From: an uncultured Methylocystaceae bacterium
Lineage (GTDB): Bacteria > Pseudomonadota > Alphaproteobacteria > Rhizobiales > Beijerinckiaceae
NCBI GenBank assembly: GCA_937870755.1
Contig: CALMZV010000028.1
Coordinates: 124,001-188,000, forward strand
DNA: 64,000 bases
Direction of reading: 5' to 3'
Shown: positions 27,418 to 36,418 of the stretch, in pieces
How the letters are laid out: the number at the start of each line of letters is the position of its first letter
Numbering within the stretch: the stretch's first letter is position 1
Position numbers and translations under genes: made by a program
The notes under the pieces: model-generated
Database searches by the model: none
Told to the model about the DNA's origin: nothing
What the model saw: only the letters and a program-made list of their open reading frames with translations

Positions 27418-28125
27418 ATGCATGACGGTCTCGACCCGACGACGATCATATTCGCCCTGGTGGCGCTTTTCGTTGTGTGGAAGCTGCGCTCGGTGCTTGG
27501 AACGCGCGTCGACGTAGAGAAGCGCCCGCCCGGCGAGAACGGAGCCGGCGCGCCGGCGGCGGGCCGCAGCGCGGCGCAGGATGGCAACATCATCAGACTG
27601 CCGGGCGCAGCCGTTCGGATGCCTTCCACGCCCGCGCGCGGTTTCGAACCCTATGCGCGGTCGGACAAGGCCAAGCAGGGCCTCACCGAGATCGTGGCCG
27701 CCGACAGGACGTTCGATCTCCAGCGCTTCGTCGACGGCGCCAAGATGGCCTATGACATGGTGGTCTCCGCCTTTGCGTCCGGCGACCGTGCGACCCTGGC
27801 CAATCTGGTGAGCGCCGATGTCCTTGGCTCGTTCTCCAGCGAGATCCAGAAGCGCGAGGCGGCGGGAGAGATAGCCAGCACCAAGCTGGTCGGGATCGAT
27901 TCCGTCGAGGTCGTGGACGCCGGCATCAAGAACAAGACGGCGCAAGTCACGCTCCGGCTCGAGACCAAACTGATCAATGCGGTCAAGGACCGTTCGGGCG
28001 CCATCGTGACCGGCGATCCCGATCTTGTCGTGACCACGGAAGAACTCTGGACCTTCGCACGCGACGTCGAGAGCCGCGACCCCACCTGGAGGCTGATCGC
28101 GACCGAGAGCGAACCAAACGCCTGA
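27418..28125 (+). CDS. Tim44-like domain membrane-anchored protein
   Basis: A 235-residue protein with one N-terminal membrane helix (about 8-22, TTIIFALVALFVVWKL), a disordered Pro/Gly linker, and a C-terminal Tim44/MBA1-like domain (about 80-235) with FDLQRFVDGAKMAYDMVV and EELWTFARD. Mitochondrial Tim44 links the import channel to Hsp70; the bacterial homologues face the cytoplasm and their partner is unknown. Divergence from secB suggests a role with secretion. ATG 27418 is the start that puts the helix at the N-terminus. Its stop is in the same frame as mltA, six bases ahead of it. Confidence 0.88.
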   Translation: MHDGLDPTTIIFALVALFVVWKLRSVLGTRVDVEKRPPGENGAGAPAAGRSAAQDGNIIRLPGAAVRMPSTPARGFEPYARSDKAKQGLTEIVAADRTFDLQRFVDGAKMAYDMVVSAFASGDRATLANLVSADVLGSFSSEIQKREAAGEIASTKLVGIDSVEVVDAGIKNKTAQVTLRLETKLINAVKDRSGAIVTGDPDLVVTTEELWTFARDVESRDPTWRLIATESEPNA

Positions 28126-28131
28126 TCGGCC

Positions 28132-29226
28132 ATGTGTTTGGAACATGTCGGGTTCGACCGTCTGCCCGGATGGAACGCGCGAGAGGCCCGATCCGTCTGG
28201 CCTGCCTTTGTGCGGTCGGCGAAGGCGATCGAGGAAGGCCGGGCGTCTTTGCGCGGCGCCGTCGAACCCTCGCCAGCCCTGAAAGCCGCTTGCCGCGCGG
28301 CGCTTGCCCTTTCCGACAAAACGGGGGATTCGCCGAATTTCGACGACGCAGCGGCATTTTTCCAGGAATGGTTCTCCCCGGCGCGCATCTGCGCCGCTGG
28401 TTTTCTGACCGGCTACTACGAGCCTGAAACGCTCGGTAGCCGTATCCCTTCGCCGGATTTCGCCGCGCCGGCGCTCGCGCGTCCCGATGACCTGATCGAC
28501 ATGCGGGGGACGGAGACGCCGGGCTGGGACCGGCGAATTCAGGGCGCCCGCACGTCGCCCGATGGCCGCCTGCAGCCCTATCCAACCCGAGCGGAAATCG
28601 AGGACGGCGCGATTGACGGCGCATCCCGCGCGCTGGTCTGGTTGCGCGATGCGGTGGAACTGTTTCTGATTCAGGTGCAGGGTTCGGCGCGGGTGACCTT
28701 TCCCGATGGCGCGCGCTGCCGCTTGATCTACGATGGCCGCAACGGTCGCCCTTACACCTCGGTCGGCCGGATCCTCATTGAGGCCGGATACATACCGGCT
28801 GACGAAATGTCGCTGGCCCGCCTCAAGGCCTGTCTGCGCGATCTGGGACTTGGTTCGGGCGAGGCAGGCCGCGCGATCATGCATTGCAATGAATCGTACG
28901 TCTTTTTCCGTTTGGCCCCGGCGCCGGCGACGGATGAGGGCCCGATCGGCGGACAGGGCCTGCCATTGACGCCGCGCCGCTCGCTGGCGGTCGACCGCGA
29001 TATCTGGTCCTACGGGCTGCCATTCTGGATCGGCGCCGATCTGCCGGCCCTGGGCATGACGCCGCGCACGGGGCGGCTGTGGATCGCTCAGGATACGGGA
29101 TCGGCCATCGTCGGCCCGGCCCGTTTCGATATGTTTGCGGGAACCGGCGAGGCCGCTGGCGCTCTTGCTGGCGACATTCGCCATGGCGCAGAATGTTTCG
29201 TCCTTCTGCCACGCGCGGTTTCATGA
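28132..29226 (+). CDS. mltA: membrane-bound lytic murein transglycosylase A family
   Basis: 364 residues with the MltA and 3D domains: AGFLTGYYEP near 86-95, LFLIQVQGSARV, and the active-site region IAQDTGSAIVGPARFDMFAGTG with the catalytic aspartate. It would cleave the beta-1,4 bond between MurNAc and GlcNAc with formation of the 1,6-anhydro end. The N-terminus MCLEHVGFDRL is not a signal peptide and has no lipobox, and an in-frame stop lies just upstream, so export is unexplained. smr follows directly. Confidence 0.9.
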   Translation: MCLEHVGFDRLPGWNAREARSVWPAFVRSAKAIEEGRASLRGAVEPSPALKAACRAALALSDKTGDSPNFDDAAAFFQEWFSPARICAAGFLTGYYEPETLGSRIPSPDFAAPALARPDDLIDMRGTETPGWDRRIQGARTSPDGRLQPYPTRAEIEDGAIDGASRALVWLRDAVELFLIQVQGSARVTFPDGARCRLIYDGRNGRPYTSVGRILIEAGYIPADEMSLARLKACLRDLGLGSGEAGRAIMHCNESYVFFRLAPAPATDEGPIGGQGLPLTPRRSLAVDRDIWSYGLPFWIGADLPALGMTPRTGRLWIAQDTGSAIVGPARFDMFAGTGEAAGALAGDIRHGAECFVLLPRAVS

Positions 29227-29227
29227 A

Positions 29228-29773
29228 ATGCAGCGAAGATTGACGCCGGAGGAAGTGGAGCTCTGGCGCAAAGTGACGGCGACGGTGCGGCCCCGCAAAC
29301 CGGTCCCGCCATTCCCGCAGGCTGTCGCTCAGAAGCCGATTCCCGAGCATCGCGACCCCATGCCGCCCGCGCGCCCGCCGGCGGCGGTCGCCGCGCTGCC
29401 GCATCGTGCGCCGCAACCGTTGGATATGCGGACATTGCGCGATCTGCGCCGTGAACGCATGACGATTGACGCGCGCATCGATCTGCATGGCATGCGCGCC
29501 GCCGAGGCCCATGCCGCATTGAACGAGTTCCTGCGGCGCGCCCAGCGTTCCGGCGCACGCATGGTGCTCGTGGTGACGGGCAAGGGAAGTTCGCCGGGCG
29601 CCGACCCGTTCGCCGAACGGGGCGTCTTGCGTCGTCACACGCCCATGTGGCTGGCCGACGGCGCGCTTGGCTCCGTGGTGTCGGGCTTTTCCCAGGCGTC
29701 GGATGCGCATGGCGGGGCCGGAGCATTGTATGTTCGACTGCGCCGCAAGGAGCCAACTCATCATGTCCGATAG
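29228..29773 (+). CDS. Smr-domain protein
   Basis: 181 residues: a basic N-terminal region (RRLTPEEVELWRKV), a proline-rich linker, and an Smr (small MutS-related) domain from about 75 with DLHG at 85-88 and the VVTGKG motif at 115-120. Smr domains are nucleic-acid endonucleases, recently linked to cleavage of mRNA on collided ribosomes. The start one base after the mltA stop is preferred; an ATG at 29183 inside mltA is possible. The tail HGGAGALYVRLRR is typical of alphaproteobacterial members. Confidence 0.88.
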   Translation: MQRRLTPEEVELWRKVTATVRPRKPVPPFPQAVAQKPIPEHRDPMPPARPPAAVAALPHRAPQPLDMRTLRDLRRERMTIDARIDLHGMRAAEAHAALNEFLRRAQRSGARMVLVVTGKGSSPGADPFAERGVLRRHTPMWLADGALGSVVSGFSQASDAHGGAGALYVRLRRKEPTHHVR

Positions 29774-29791
29774 ATTGGAGCGGGGCGCCCC

Positions 29792-30178
29792 ATGACGCCG
29801 TTCGGCGCAAAACTGCGGGAAATGCGTGCGAGCCGGGGCGTCACGATGGCGCAAATGGCGGAGGCGGTCGGCGTGTCGTCGGCCTATCTGTCCGCTCTGG
29901 AGCACGGCAGGCGCGGCGCGCCGACCTGGATTCTCGTCCAGCGCATCATTTCCTATTTCAACATCATCTGGGACGAGGCGGAGGAAATATGCCGTCTGGC
30001 GCAGGTTTCCGATCCGCGCGTGAAAATCGACACGGCGGGCCTTGCGCCGGAAGCGACCGCGTTCGCCAACCTGCTCGCCAAATCCATTCGTCTTCTCGAA
30101 AATGAGGATTTCGCGGCGCTGACGCATGTCGTAGACAGCGCCATCGCGCGCGCGCCGCTGAAGTCGCGCGCCTCGTGA
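29792..30178 (+). CDS. XRE-family transcriptional regulator
   Basis: A 128-residue regulator with a helix-turn-helix at about 5-60 (LREMRASRGVTMAQMAEAVGVSS then YLSALEHGRRG) and a short helical tail that probably dimerises. Its target is unknown. It sits nineteen bases after smr and immediately before the sugar kinase gene, in the same direction, so it may be part of that transcript. A similar single-domain regulator occurs at 43965-44387 but the two are not close copies. Confidence 0.85.
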   Translation: MTPFGAKLREMRASRGVTMAQMAEAVGVSSAYLSALEHGRRGAPTWILVQRIISYFNIIWDEAEEICRLAQVSDPRVKIDTAGLAPEATAFANLLAKSIRLLENEDFAALTHVVDSAIARAPLKSRAS

Positions 30179-30180
30179 AG

Positions 30181-31188
30181 ATGGAACCGGCGATGCAGTT
30201 GGAAAAGAAATATGATGTCGTCGCGATCGGGAATGCGATCGTCGATGTGCTGACGCGCGCCGAAGACGATTTTCTGGCCGCTCATCGGCTGCACAAGGGG
30301 ACAATGGCGCTGGTGGATGAAGCCGCGGCCGATGCGCTCTACGCCGCGATGGGGCCCTCCACCATCGTTTCCGGCGGATCGGCGGCCAACACGGTGGTCG
30401 GCGTGGCGAGCCTCGGCGGCAGGGCGGCCTTCGTCGGTAAAGTGCGTGACGACGAGGCCGGCAGGGCCTTCGCACACGATATCCGCGCCGCGGGCGTCGG
30501 TTTTGCGACCGCGCCGGCGACCACGGGGCCCGCGACCGCACGGTGCCTCGTGCTCGTGACCCCGGACGGCGAACGCACGATGAACACCTATCTCGGCGCC
30601 TGCGTCGAACTCGCGCCGGAGGACGTGGACGAAACGGTCATCGAAAACGCGTCCATCTTCTATTTCGAAGGCTATCTGTGGGATCCGCCGAAAGCCAAGG
30701 CCGCCTTCCGCAAGGCGGCGCAGGCCGCGCGCCGCGGCGGCGGCCGGATCGCGCTCACGCTATCTGATTCCTTCTGCGTGGACCGCTACCGCGACGAATT
30801 CCTGTCGCTGATCCGCAACGGCGAGATCGACATATTGTTCGCCAACGAGAGCGAAATGCACGCGCTCTACCAGACGGCCGACTTCGATACGGCGGTGGCC
30901 GCTCTTGGCGCGGAAAATGTTCTGGCCTTCGTGACGCGGTCGGAGAACGGCTGCGTCATCGTCGACGGCGACCAAACGACCGCGATTCCGGCTGCGCAGA
31001 TCGAGCGGCTGGTCGATACGACCGGCGCTGGCGATCTGTTTGCGGCAGGCGTGCTGTTCGGATTGGCGCGCGGCCTGCCGCATGAAGCGGCGGCGCGGAT
31101 CGGCGCGCTCGCGGCGGCGGAAATCATACAGCACTATGGCGCACGCCCGGAAGCCTCGCTCGCCGAGCTCGTCGCGCAAACCGCCTGA
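30181..31188 (+). CDS. PfkB-family carbohydrate kinase (adenosine kinase-like)
   Basis: 335 residues with the ribokinase fold: GNAIVDVL near the N-terminus, the glycine-rich GGSAANTVVGVASLGG, and the anion-hole and catalytic DTTGAGDLFAAG toward the C-terminus. The insertion TMNTYLGACVEL resembles adenosine or related nucleoside kinases; substrate is inferred only. Possible starts are GTG 30175, ATG 30181 and ATG 30193; none has a strong ribosome site. It lies at the end of the operon that runs from 27418, and converges with dnaA across a repeat. Confidence 0.88.
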   Translation: MEPAMQLEKKYDVVAIGNAIVDVLTRAEDDFLAAHRLHKGTMALVDEAAADALYAAMGPSTIVSGGSAANTVVGVASLGGRAAFVGKVRDDEAGRAFAHDIRAAGVGFATAPATTGPATARCLVLVTPDGERTMNTYLGACVELAPEDVDETVIENASIFYFEGYLWDPPKAKAAFRKAAQAARRGGGRIALTLSDSFCVDRYRDEFLSLIRNGEIDILFANESEMHALYQTADFDTAVAALGAENVLAFVTRSENGCVIVDGDQTTAIPAAQIERLVDTTGAGDLFAAGVLFGLARGLPHEAAARIGALAAAEIIQHYGARPEASLAELVAQTA

Positions 31189-31195
31189 ACGCGTC

Positions 31196-31293
31196 CTGGA
31201 GCGCTTTCGAGCGAAGATTCCCGATCGCGTGAAGAGAACGCGTCGGGATTCAACTGGAGCATCGCTTTTCGGTCCATCAGACGCGAAAACGAT
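31196..31293. repeat. dispersed intergenic repeat-like element between kinase and dnaA
   Basis: The sequence contains GGAGCGCTTTCGAGCGAAGAT, GCGTGAAGAGAACGCGTCGG and, near the end, CGCGAAAACGATCTAGAG. These blocks resemble the mosaic intergenic repeats scattered through genomes of Hyphomicrobiales, where GAGCGCTTTCGAGCGAAGTGG, CGCGTGAAGAAAACGCGTC and a terminal CTAGAGC recur. GAACGCG pairs with CGCGT nearby and the outer parts can form hairpins, so it may also act as a bidirectional terminator for the two convergent genes. Confidence 0.5.
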
Positions 31294-32784
31294 CTAGAGT
31301 TCCGTCAGCATCCGCTTCAAGAACTCGATATCCTGCGCAAGCGTCCGGTCGCTGGTCGAAAGCCCTTCGATCTTGCGCACGGCGTGAAGCACGGTCGTAT
31401 GGTCGCGGCCACCGAAACGGCGCCCGATTTCCGGCAACGATCGCAAGGTCAGGACTTTGGAAAGAAACATGGCGATCTGCCGCGGGCGCACGACGGATGC
31501 GGTCCGGCGCGACGACAGAAGATCGGCGCGAGAAACATTGTAATGGCTGGCGACGAGTTTCTGGATGTCCTCGATCCGCACCTTCTTGGGATCGCGGGTG
31601 CGCACCAGATCGCGAATGGCGGCTTCCGCGGTTTCGATTGTCAGCGGCGCGCCCGACAGGGTCACGCGCGCCACCAGTCGGTTGACGGCGCCTTCGAGAT
31701 CGCGGCCATTCGTGTCGATCGCGCGGGCGACATAGCGCAAGACGGAATCGGACGCTTCGAAGCCGGGCAGCTGGCTTTTCGCGGCCGCAACGCGGGCGGC
31801 GAGAATCGACAACCGCAAATTTTCGTCGAGCGCGCCGATTTCGAGGCATAGACCGCCCGTCAAACGCGAACGCACGCGCTCATCCAGCGATTCCAGATCG
31901 ATCGGCGGACGATCGGCCGCGACGATCACCTGACGACCCGCGTCCAGCAGCGAATTCAGCACATGGCCGAACTCGCTCTGAATGATCTTGCCGCTGAGGA
32001 ACTGCACGTCGTCCACCACCAGAATATCGATAGTTCGCAGCGCCTCCTTGAAGGCGACGGCGTTCTGGGCCTTCAGAGAATTGACGAATCCGTACATGAA
32101 CTTTTCCGCCGTCAGATAGACGACGTTGCGCCCTGTCGCGATCGTGGCCTGCGCGACGGCCTGCGCCAGATGCGTCTTTCCGAGACCGACATTGGCATGC
32201 AGATAGAGCGGATTGAACAGCACCGGATCAGTCGAGGCGGCCTCGACAATACGCCGACAGGCCGCATGCGCGAGCTGGTTCGACGGTCCGACCCTGAATG
32301 TGTCGAAGGTCATGCGTCGGTCGAGCGGCGATCCCGCCATCATCGGCCGGTCGGCATGCGCGGCCGGCGATGCGACGCCCTTCGGGAAGCTCCTGCGCGC
32401 CAGTGCGGTCGCCGGTGTTTCGGCGCGCGCCTGTACGGGCTCATGTTCGCCGGAGTCGTTGCGCACGACGGCCATCGGCCGAACCGCGCTTCGCACATGA
32501 ATGGCGATCGTTTCGACACCGGCGATTTCGGCGGCCAGCGCGGCGCGAATGCGGTCGACGTAATGGGTCTGGATCCAGCTCTTTAGAAATTTGGTCGGCA
32601 CCGACAAGTGCGCCGTGCGGCTTTCGATGCGGTCGAGCTCGATCCGAGCAAACCAGGAATCGAATTTTGCGTCGCCGAGTTCGCCGCGCAATCGCCTGCA
32701 AACCTGAGTCCAGCAACGTTGCGGATCGATTGAGGCATTGGCGTCTTGGGAAACGGTCGTGATGGGATGCGCCGTAATTTTCAT
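31294..32784 (-). CDS. dnaA: chromosomal replication initiator DnaA
   Basis: 496 residues with four DnaA domains: the N-terminal DnaB-contact domain, a linker, AAA+ domain III with Walker A NVGLGKTH at 198-205 and Walker B VVDDVQF near 256-262, and domain IV with the DnaA-box-binding signature GGRDHTTVLHAVRKIE near 457-472. The residue before VGLGKTH is Asn rather than the Gly common elsewhere, probably of no consequence. It initiates replication at oriC. The upstream 797 bp up to rpsT is noncoding. Confidence 0.97.
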   Translation of the reverse strand: MKITAHPITTVSQDANASIDPQRCWTQVCRRLRGELGDAKFDSWFARIELDRIESRTAHLSVPTKFLKSWIQTHYVDRIRAALAAEIAGVETIAIHVRSAVRPMAVVRNDSGEHEPVQARAETPATALARRSFPKGVASPAAHADRPMMAGSPLDRRMTFDTFRVGPSNQLAHAACRRIVEAASTDPVLFNPLYLHANVGLGKTHLAQAVAQATIATGRNVVYLTAEKFMYGFVNSLKAQNAVAFKEALRTIDILVVDDVQFLSGKIIQSEFGHVLNSLLDAGRQVIVAADRPPIDLESLDERVRSRLTGGLCLEIGALDENLRLSILAARVAAAKSQLPGFEASDSVLRYVARAIDTNGRDLEGAVNRLVARVTLSGAPLTIETAEAAIRDLVRTRDPKKVRIEDIQKLVASHYNVSRADLLSSRRTASVVRPRQIAMFLSKVLTLRSLPEIGRRFGGRDHTTVLHAVRKIEGLSTSDRTLAQDIEFLKRMLTEL

Positions 32785-33581
32785 CGTGATTTCTTATTGT
32801 TCTGGGGTCGAAAAATGACGCGCTCGTTGGCGAGTCGCGGTCGCCTGAAATTTGTCCTGACTGGAAATCGTCGCAGCGCGCTAGCGACTTCGGTGGATGC
32901 CCCACGCGCCCGATCTTTCGATCCGGGCGTTGTTGGAGCCGACGGCCGCGTTGTGGAAATGAAAGCGAAGTCGCACGGCAATAACCCCCGATCATCGCCG
33001 ACGATGGTCGGCGACGCCTGTTCATTCAATTTTTGTGAACGCAATCGCCGCCATTGCGACTCGACGCATACACCCGAGTCGGATTGGAAGCGTGAAGTTC
33101 TTAAGACGTCGAACGGCGAACCATGCACGCTGTCAGCAACGAGGAGAACGCACCATCTACCGCGCCACATCTGATTTTTGATGATGACGAAACCGTAATG
33201 TCGACGCCGCTGCGCGGCAAGATTTTTGGTTGATGGCGGCGCGAACCGTTTTTCGACACCGCGCCACGTGGGCGGCGACCTTGCGTCAACGACCTGATTC
33301 CGCGTGGAATGTCGTGGGATTTCGTCGATCAGGTGTGAACTGTTCAGCGCGCGGCTCAACGCATCGAATGAATGGAGTCAAGTCACGCATCCGGGCGCGC
33401 CCGCACGCCTTGCGCCGCAAATCGTTGAATCGTTTTGCAATCATCTGCGCGGCCGAAAAGCGCTCGCGAAAAAAATATTACGGTTGCACGACAGAGACTC
33501 GCAGCGTGCGCCGCGCAACAAAAAAGCCGGGCATGGCCCGGCTCTCTCGTTCGAAAGTCGCATTCGCGTCGTGCGGCGCGC
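32785..33581. other. 797-bp noncoding region upstream of dnaA
   Basis: No convincing gene is present on either strand. The region lies between rpsT (with its terminator at 33518-33543) and dnaA. It holds seven GANTC sites (32832, 33058, 33076, 33296, 33375, 33427, 33496), about twice what I would expect for this base composition. It also has scattered TTCACA cores (for example near 33034 and 33338) but no good DnaA box. It must contain the dnaA promoter and a long leader, and could hide a small RNA. Confidence 0.6.
33518..33543 (-). terminator. Rho-independent terminator of rpsT
   Basis: On the minus strand an 8-bp stem AGCCGGGC/GCCCGGCT with a three-base loop is followed by a run of six T. 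It starts 39 bases after the rpsT stop. Confidence 0.9.
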
Positions 33582-33848
33582 TCAGCTCGCAAGAGCGCGC
33601 ACGCGCGCGCTCAGGCGCGATATCTTTCGCGAAGCGGTGTTCTTGTGCACGACGCCCTTCTGCGAGGCGCGCATCAGGACCGGTTGGGCCTCCGCGAGGG
33701 CAGCGGTCGCAGCTGCGGAATCGCCGGACGCGATCGCTTCCTCGACCCTGCGCAGGAACGTGCGCATCTGGCTGCGGCGGGCTCGACGCACGGCGGTGCG
33801 GCGGGCGATCTTGCGCACGGCCTTCTTTGCCGAACTCGTATTCGCCAT
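33582..33848 (-). CDS. rpsT: 30S ribosomal protein S20
   Basis: 88 residues, very basic, starting [17 protein letters not shown], the usual S20 N-terminus, and ending near [18 protein letters not shown]. It binds the 5' domain and h44 of 16S rRNA. The ATG has GAGGAAG about six bases upstream. It lies upstream of dnaA on the same strand, as in many alphaproteobacteria, with its own terminator, so the two are not a simple operon. Confidence 0.97.
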   Translation of the reverse strand: MANTSSAKKAVRKIARRTAVRRARRSQMRTFLRRVEEAIASGDSAAATAALAEAQPVLMRASQKGVVHKNTASRKISRLSARVRALAS

Positions 33849-33900
33849 GACATCTTCCTCAAAGCGGCGAGCTTCGGAAACGGGAAGCCGCCGGGATTCC

Positions 33901-33937
33901 AAAAAATCGGGCGCCCGGCTCCATAGGGGGCCGGGCG
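33901..33937 (-). terminator. Rho-independent terminator of the enoyl-CoA hydratase gene
   Basis: On the minus strand an 8-bp stem CGCCCGGC/GCCGGGCG with a ten-base loop is followed after a few bases by six T. It lies 60 bases past the hydratase stop and ahead of rpsT. Confidence 0.7.
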
Positions 33938-33996
33938 ATCGAGGGCTTATAGAGGAGGAGCCTTGCGGCCGTCAACTTGCTGCGGGGCGCCGGCGC

Positions 33997-34770
33997 TCAG
34001 CGGTTGCGGAAAATCGGCTTCCGCTTCTCGATGAAGGCGGTCATGCCCTCGGACTGGTCGTCCAGCGAGAACATCGAATGGAAAACACGCCGTTCGAACC
34101 GGATACCCTCGGTCAGGGTGGTCTCGTAAGACCGGTTGACGGTTTCCTTCGTCATCATGACGACCGGAAGCGACATTTCCGCGATCGTCCGCGCCGCCTT
34201 CAGCGCTTCCTCGATCAGGGCGTCGGCCGGCACGACCCGCGAGACGAGCCCCGACCGTTCGGCTTCGGCCGCGTCCATCATGCGACCCGTCAGGCACATG
34301 TCCATGGCCTTGGACTTGCCCACGAACCGCGTGAGACGCTGCGTGCCGCCGACTCCGGGCATGACTCCGAGCTTGATCTCCGGCTGGCCGAATTTCGCCG
34401 TGTCGGCGGCGATGATGAAATCGCACATCATGGCCAGTTCGCAGCCGCCCCCGAGCGCGAAACCCGCGACGGCGGCGATGATCGGCTTGCGCACCCGCGA
34501 GACCTGCTCCCAGCTGGTGATGAAGTCGCCAAGATAGACGTCCATGTAGGACTTGGTCTGCATCTCCTTGATGTCTGCGCCCGCGGCGAACGCCTTGGCC
34601 GAGCCCGTGATCACGATGCATCCGATGCCGGCGTCCGCCTCGAAGGCGGTCAGCGCCGCGTTCAATTCGGCGATCAGCTCGGAATTGAGCGCGTTGAGAG
34701 CCTGAGGCCGGTTCAGCCGGACGAGTCCGACCGCCTCATGCGTTTCGACCAGAATATTCGAATAGGACAA
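33997..34770 (-). CDS. enoyl-CoA hydratase
   Basis: A 257-residue crotonase-fold enzyme. The two catalytic glutamates are present, E111 (GGGCELA) and E131 (QPEIKLG), and the oxyanion-hole glycines lie in AAGADIKEM and ALGGGCEL. These place it with short-chain enoyl-CoA hydratases that hydrate crotonyl-CoA-like substrates in beta-oxidation or butyrate-type metabolism. It stands alone between cysK and rpsT, with terminators on both sides, so it is its own unit. The precise substrate is not readable. Confidence 0.92.
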   Translation of the reverse strand: MSYSNILVETHEAVGLVRLNRPQALNALNSELIAELNAALTAFEADAGIGCIVITGSAKAFAAGADIKEMQTKSYMDVYLGDFITSWEQVSRVRKPIIAAVAGFALGGGCELAMMCDFIIAADTAKFGQPEIKLGVMPGVGGTQRLTRFVGKSKAMDMCLTGRMMDAAEAERSGLVSRVVPADALIEEALKAARTIAEMSLPVVMMTKETVNRSYETTLTEGIRFERRVFHSMFSLDDQSEGMTAFIEKRKPIFRNR

Positions 34771-34795
34771 GGTTCCCTCCCCGGATCGGCCGCCA

Positions 34796-34822
34796 AAGAA
34801 AAAGCCGCACTGTGTGCGGCTT
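34796..34822 (-). terminator. Rho-independent terminator of cysK
   Basis: On the minus strand the 9-bp stem AAGCCGCAC/GTGCGGCTT with a three-base loop ends in a T-rich run (TTTTTC including the stem end). It lies 36 bases after the cysK stop. Confidence 0.85.
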
Positions 34823-34858
34823 CTGTAAGCATGGGCGGAACGCGGCGCAAGACGCTCG

Positions 34859-35827
34859 TCACAGCCCGTCGAACAGCGCGGTCGAAAGGTAGCGCTCGGC
34901 GAACGAGGGGATGATGATGACGATGTTCTTGCCTGCCATCTCCGGCCGCCTGGCTACTTCGAGCGCCGCGGCGATCGCCGCGCCTGACGAAATGCCGACC
35001 GGCAGGCCTTCCAGGCGCGCCGCAAGCCGCGCATATTCGAACGCCGTCTCGTTGCCGACCTTGATGACTTCGTCGATCACGGCGCGATCGAGCACCCTCG
35101 GGACGAAACCGGCGCCGATGCCCTGAATCTTGTGCGGGCCGGGTTGTCCGCCCGAAAGGACGGGCGAGTCGACCGGCTCGACGGCGACGACACGGAATGA
35201 CGGCTTGCGCTCCTTGATCACCTGACCGACGCCGGTGATGGTCCCGCCGGTGCCCACGCCCGAAATCAGCACGTCGGCCGCGCCGTTCGTGTCGTTCCAG
35301 ATTTCCTCGGCTGTCGTCCGCCGATGCACGGCCGGATTGGCAGGGTTCTCGAACTGCTGGGGAATGACGGCGCCCGGCACGGTGTCCACCAGTTCCTGCG
35401 CCTTGGCGATGGCGCCCTTCATGCCCTGCGGCGCAGGCGTGAGAACGAGTTCGGCGCCCAGCAGCGCCAACATCTTGCGTCGCTCGATCGACATCGATTC
35501 CGGCATCACCAGAATGAGCCGATAGCCGCGGGCCGCCGCGACGAACGCCAGCGCGATGCCGGTGTTGCCGGACGTCGGCTCCACCAGAACGGATTTGCCG
35601 GGCGCGATGCGCCCCTCGCGCTCCATCGCCTCGATCATCGCAAGCCCGATGCGATCCTTGACGCTGGCGAGCGGATTGAAAAACTCGAGCTTGGCCAGCA
35701 GGTTCGCCTTTACGCCCTGTTCCTTGGCCAGCTTGTCGAGCCGCACCAGCGGCGTGTCGCCAATCGTTTCAGTGATCGATCCATAGATCTTGCCACGACC
35801 GGGCCGGGCTGCGCTGGCGTCCGCCAT
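34859..35827 (-). CDS. cysK: cysteine synthase (O-acetylserine sulfhydrylase A)
   Basis: 322 residues, fold type II PLP enzyme. The PLP lysine is K57 in [11 protein letters not shown], and the substrate-binding PTSGNTG is at 84-90. It makes cysteine from O-acetylserine and sulfide. GAGGAAACA directly before ATG 35827 fixes the start. It forms a single-gene unit with a strong terminator downstream. Confidence 0.95.
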   Translation of the reverse strand: MADASAARPGRGKIYGSITETIGDTPLVRLDKLAKEQGVKANLLAKLEFFNPLASVKDRIGLAMIEAMEREGRIAPGKSVLVEPTSGNTGIALAFVAAARGYRLILVMPESMSIERRKMLALLGAELVLTPAPQGMKGAIAKAQELVDTVPGAVIPQQFENPANPAVHRRTTAEEIWNDTNGAADVLISGVGTGGTITGVGQVIKERKPSFRVVAVEPVDSPVLSGGQPGPHKIQGIGAGFVPRVLDRAVIDEVIKVGNETAFEYARLAARLEGLPVGISSGAAIAAALEVARRPEMAGKNIVIIIPSFAERYLSTALFDGL

Positions 35828-35965
35828 TGTTTCCTCACATGCGACTTCTGGCGCGCGGGCGCGCGCGGGATCGTGATTATCCGGGAAACAATCGACGAAG
35901 TTCAATGGCGTTTTTTCAAGCGAGCGGAGAACGAACGCCTACAGGGCGCGCGCACGACGGCGATT

Positions 35966-36418
35966 TCATCCCGTGGAGCCGAATCCGCCGCCGCCGCGCC
36001 GTGTCGCCGATAGGCCGTCGTGGGCGATTTCGATTACCGCATGCGCGACCGGCGCAACGACGAGCTGGGCGATCCGGTCGCCGCGCGCAATCCGCCAGGG
36101 CTGCGCTCCGTGATTGATCAAGAGCGCCATGACCTCGCCCCGGTAGTCGCTGTCGATGGTGCCCGGCGCATTGAGCACGGTCACGCCGTGGTTCAGCGCG
36201 AGGCCGGAGCGCGGGCGCACCTGAGCTTCGAAACCCGGCGGAATATCCAGCCTCAGGCCGGTCGGGACGAGAAAGCGCGCCCCCGGCGCCACCACGACCG
36301 GCTCGTCGATCGCCGCGACCAGATCGAGCCCGGCCGCGCCCTCGGTCTGATAGGCGGGTGCGGGCAGTCCGTGCGCGTGATCGAGAATCTCGATCCGCAA
36401 GAGCGCCGCGCCGCTCAT
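35966..36418 (-). CDS. dut: dUTP diphosphatase
   Basis: 150 residues with the five trimeric dUTPase motifs: [43 protein letters not shown] and the C-terminal [10 protein letters not shown]. It hydrolyses dUTP to dUMP, keeping uracil out of DNA. The ATG overlaps the coaBC stop (ATGA), so the pair is translationally coupled; coaBC-dut is a widespread pairing. Confidence 0.96.
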   Translation of the reverse strand: MSGAALLRIEILDHAHGLPAPAYQTEGAAGLDLVAAIDEPVVVAPGARFLVPTGLRLDIPPGFEAQVRPRSGLALNHGVTVLNAPGTIDSDYRGEVMALLINHGAQPWRIARGDRIAQLVVAPVAHAVIEIAHDGLSATRRGGGGFGSTG

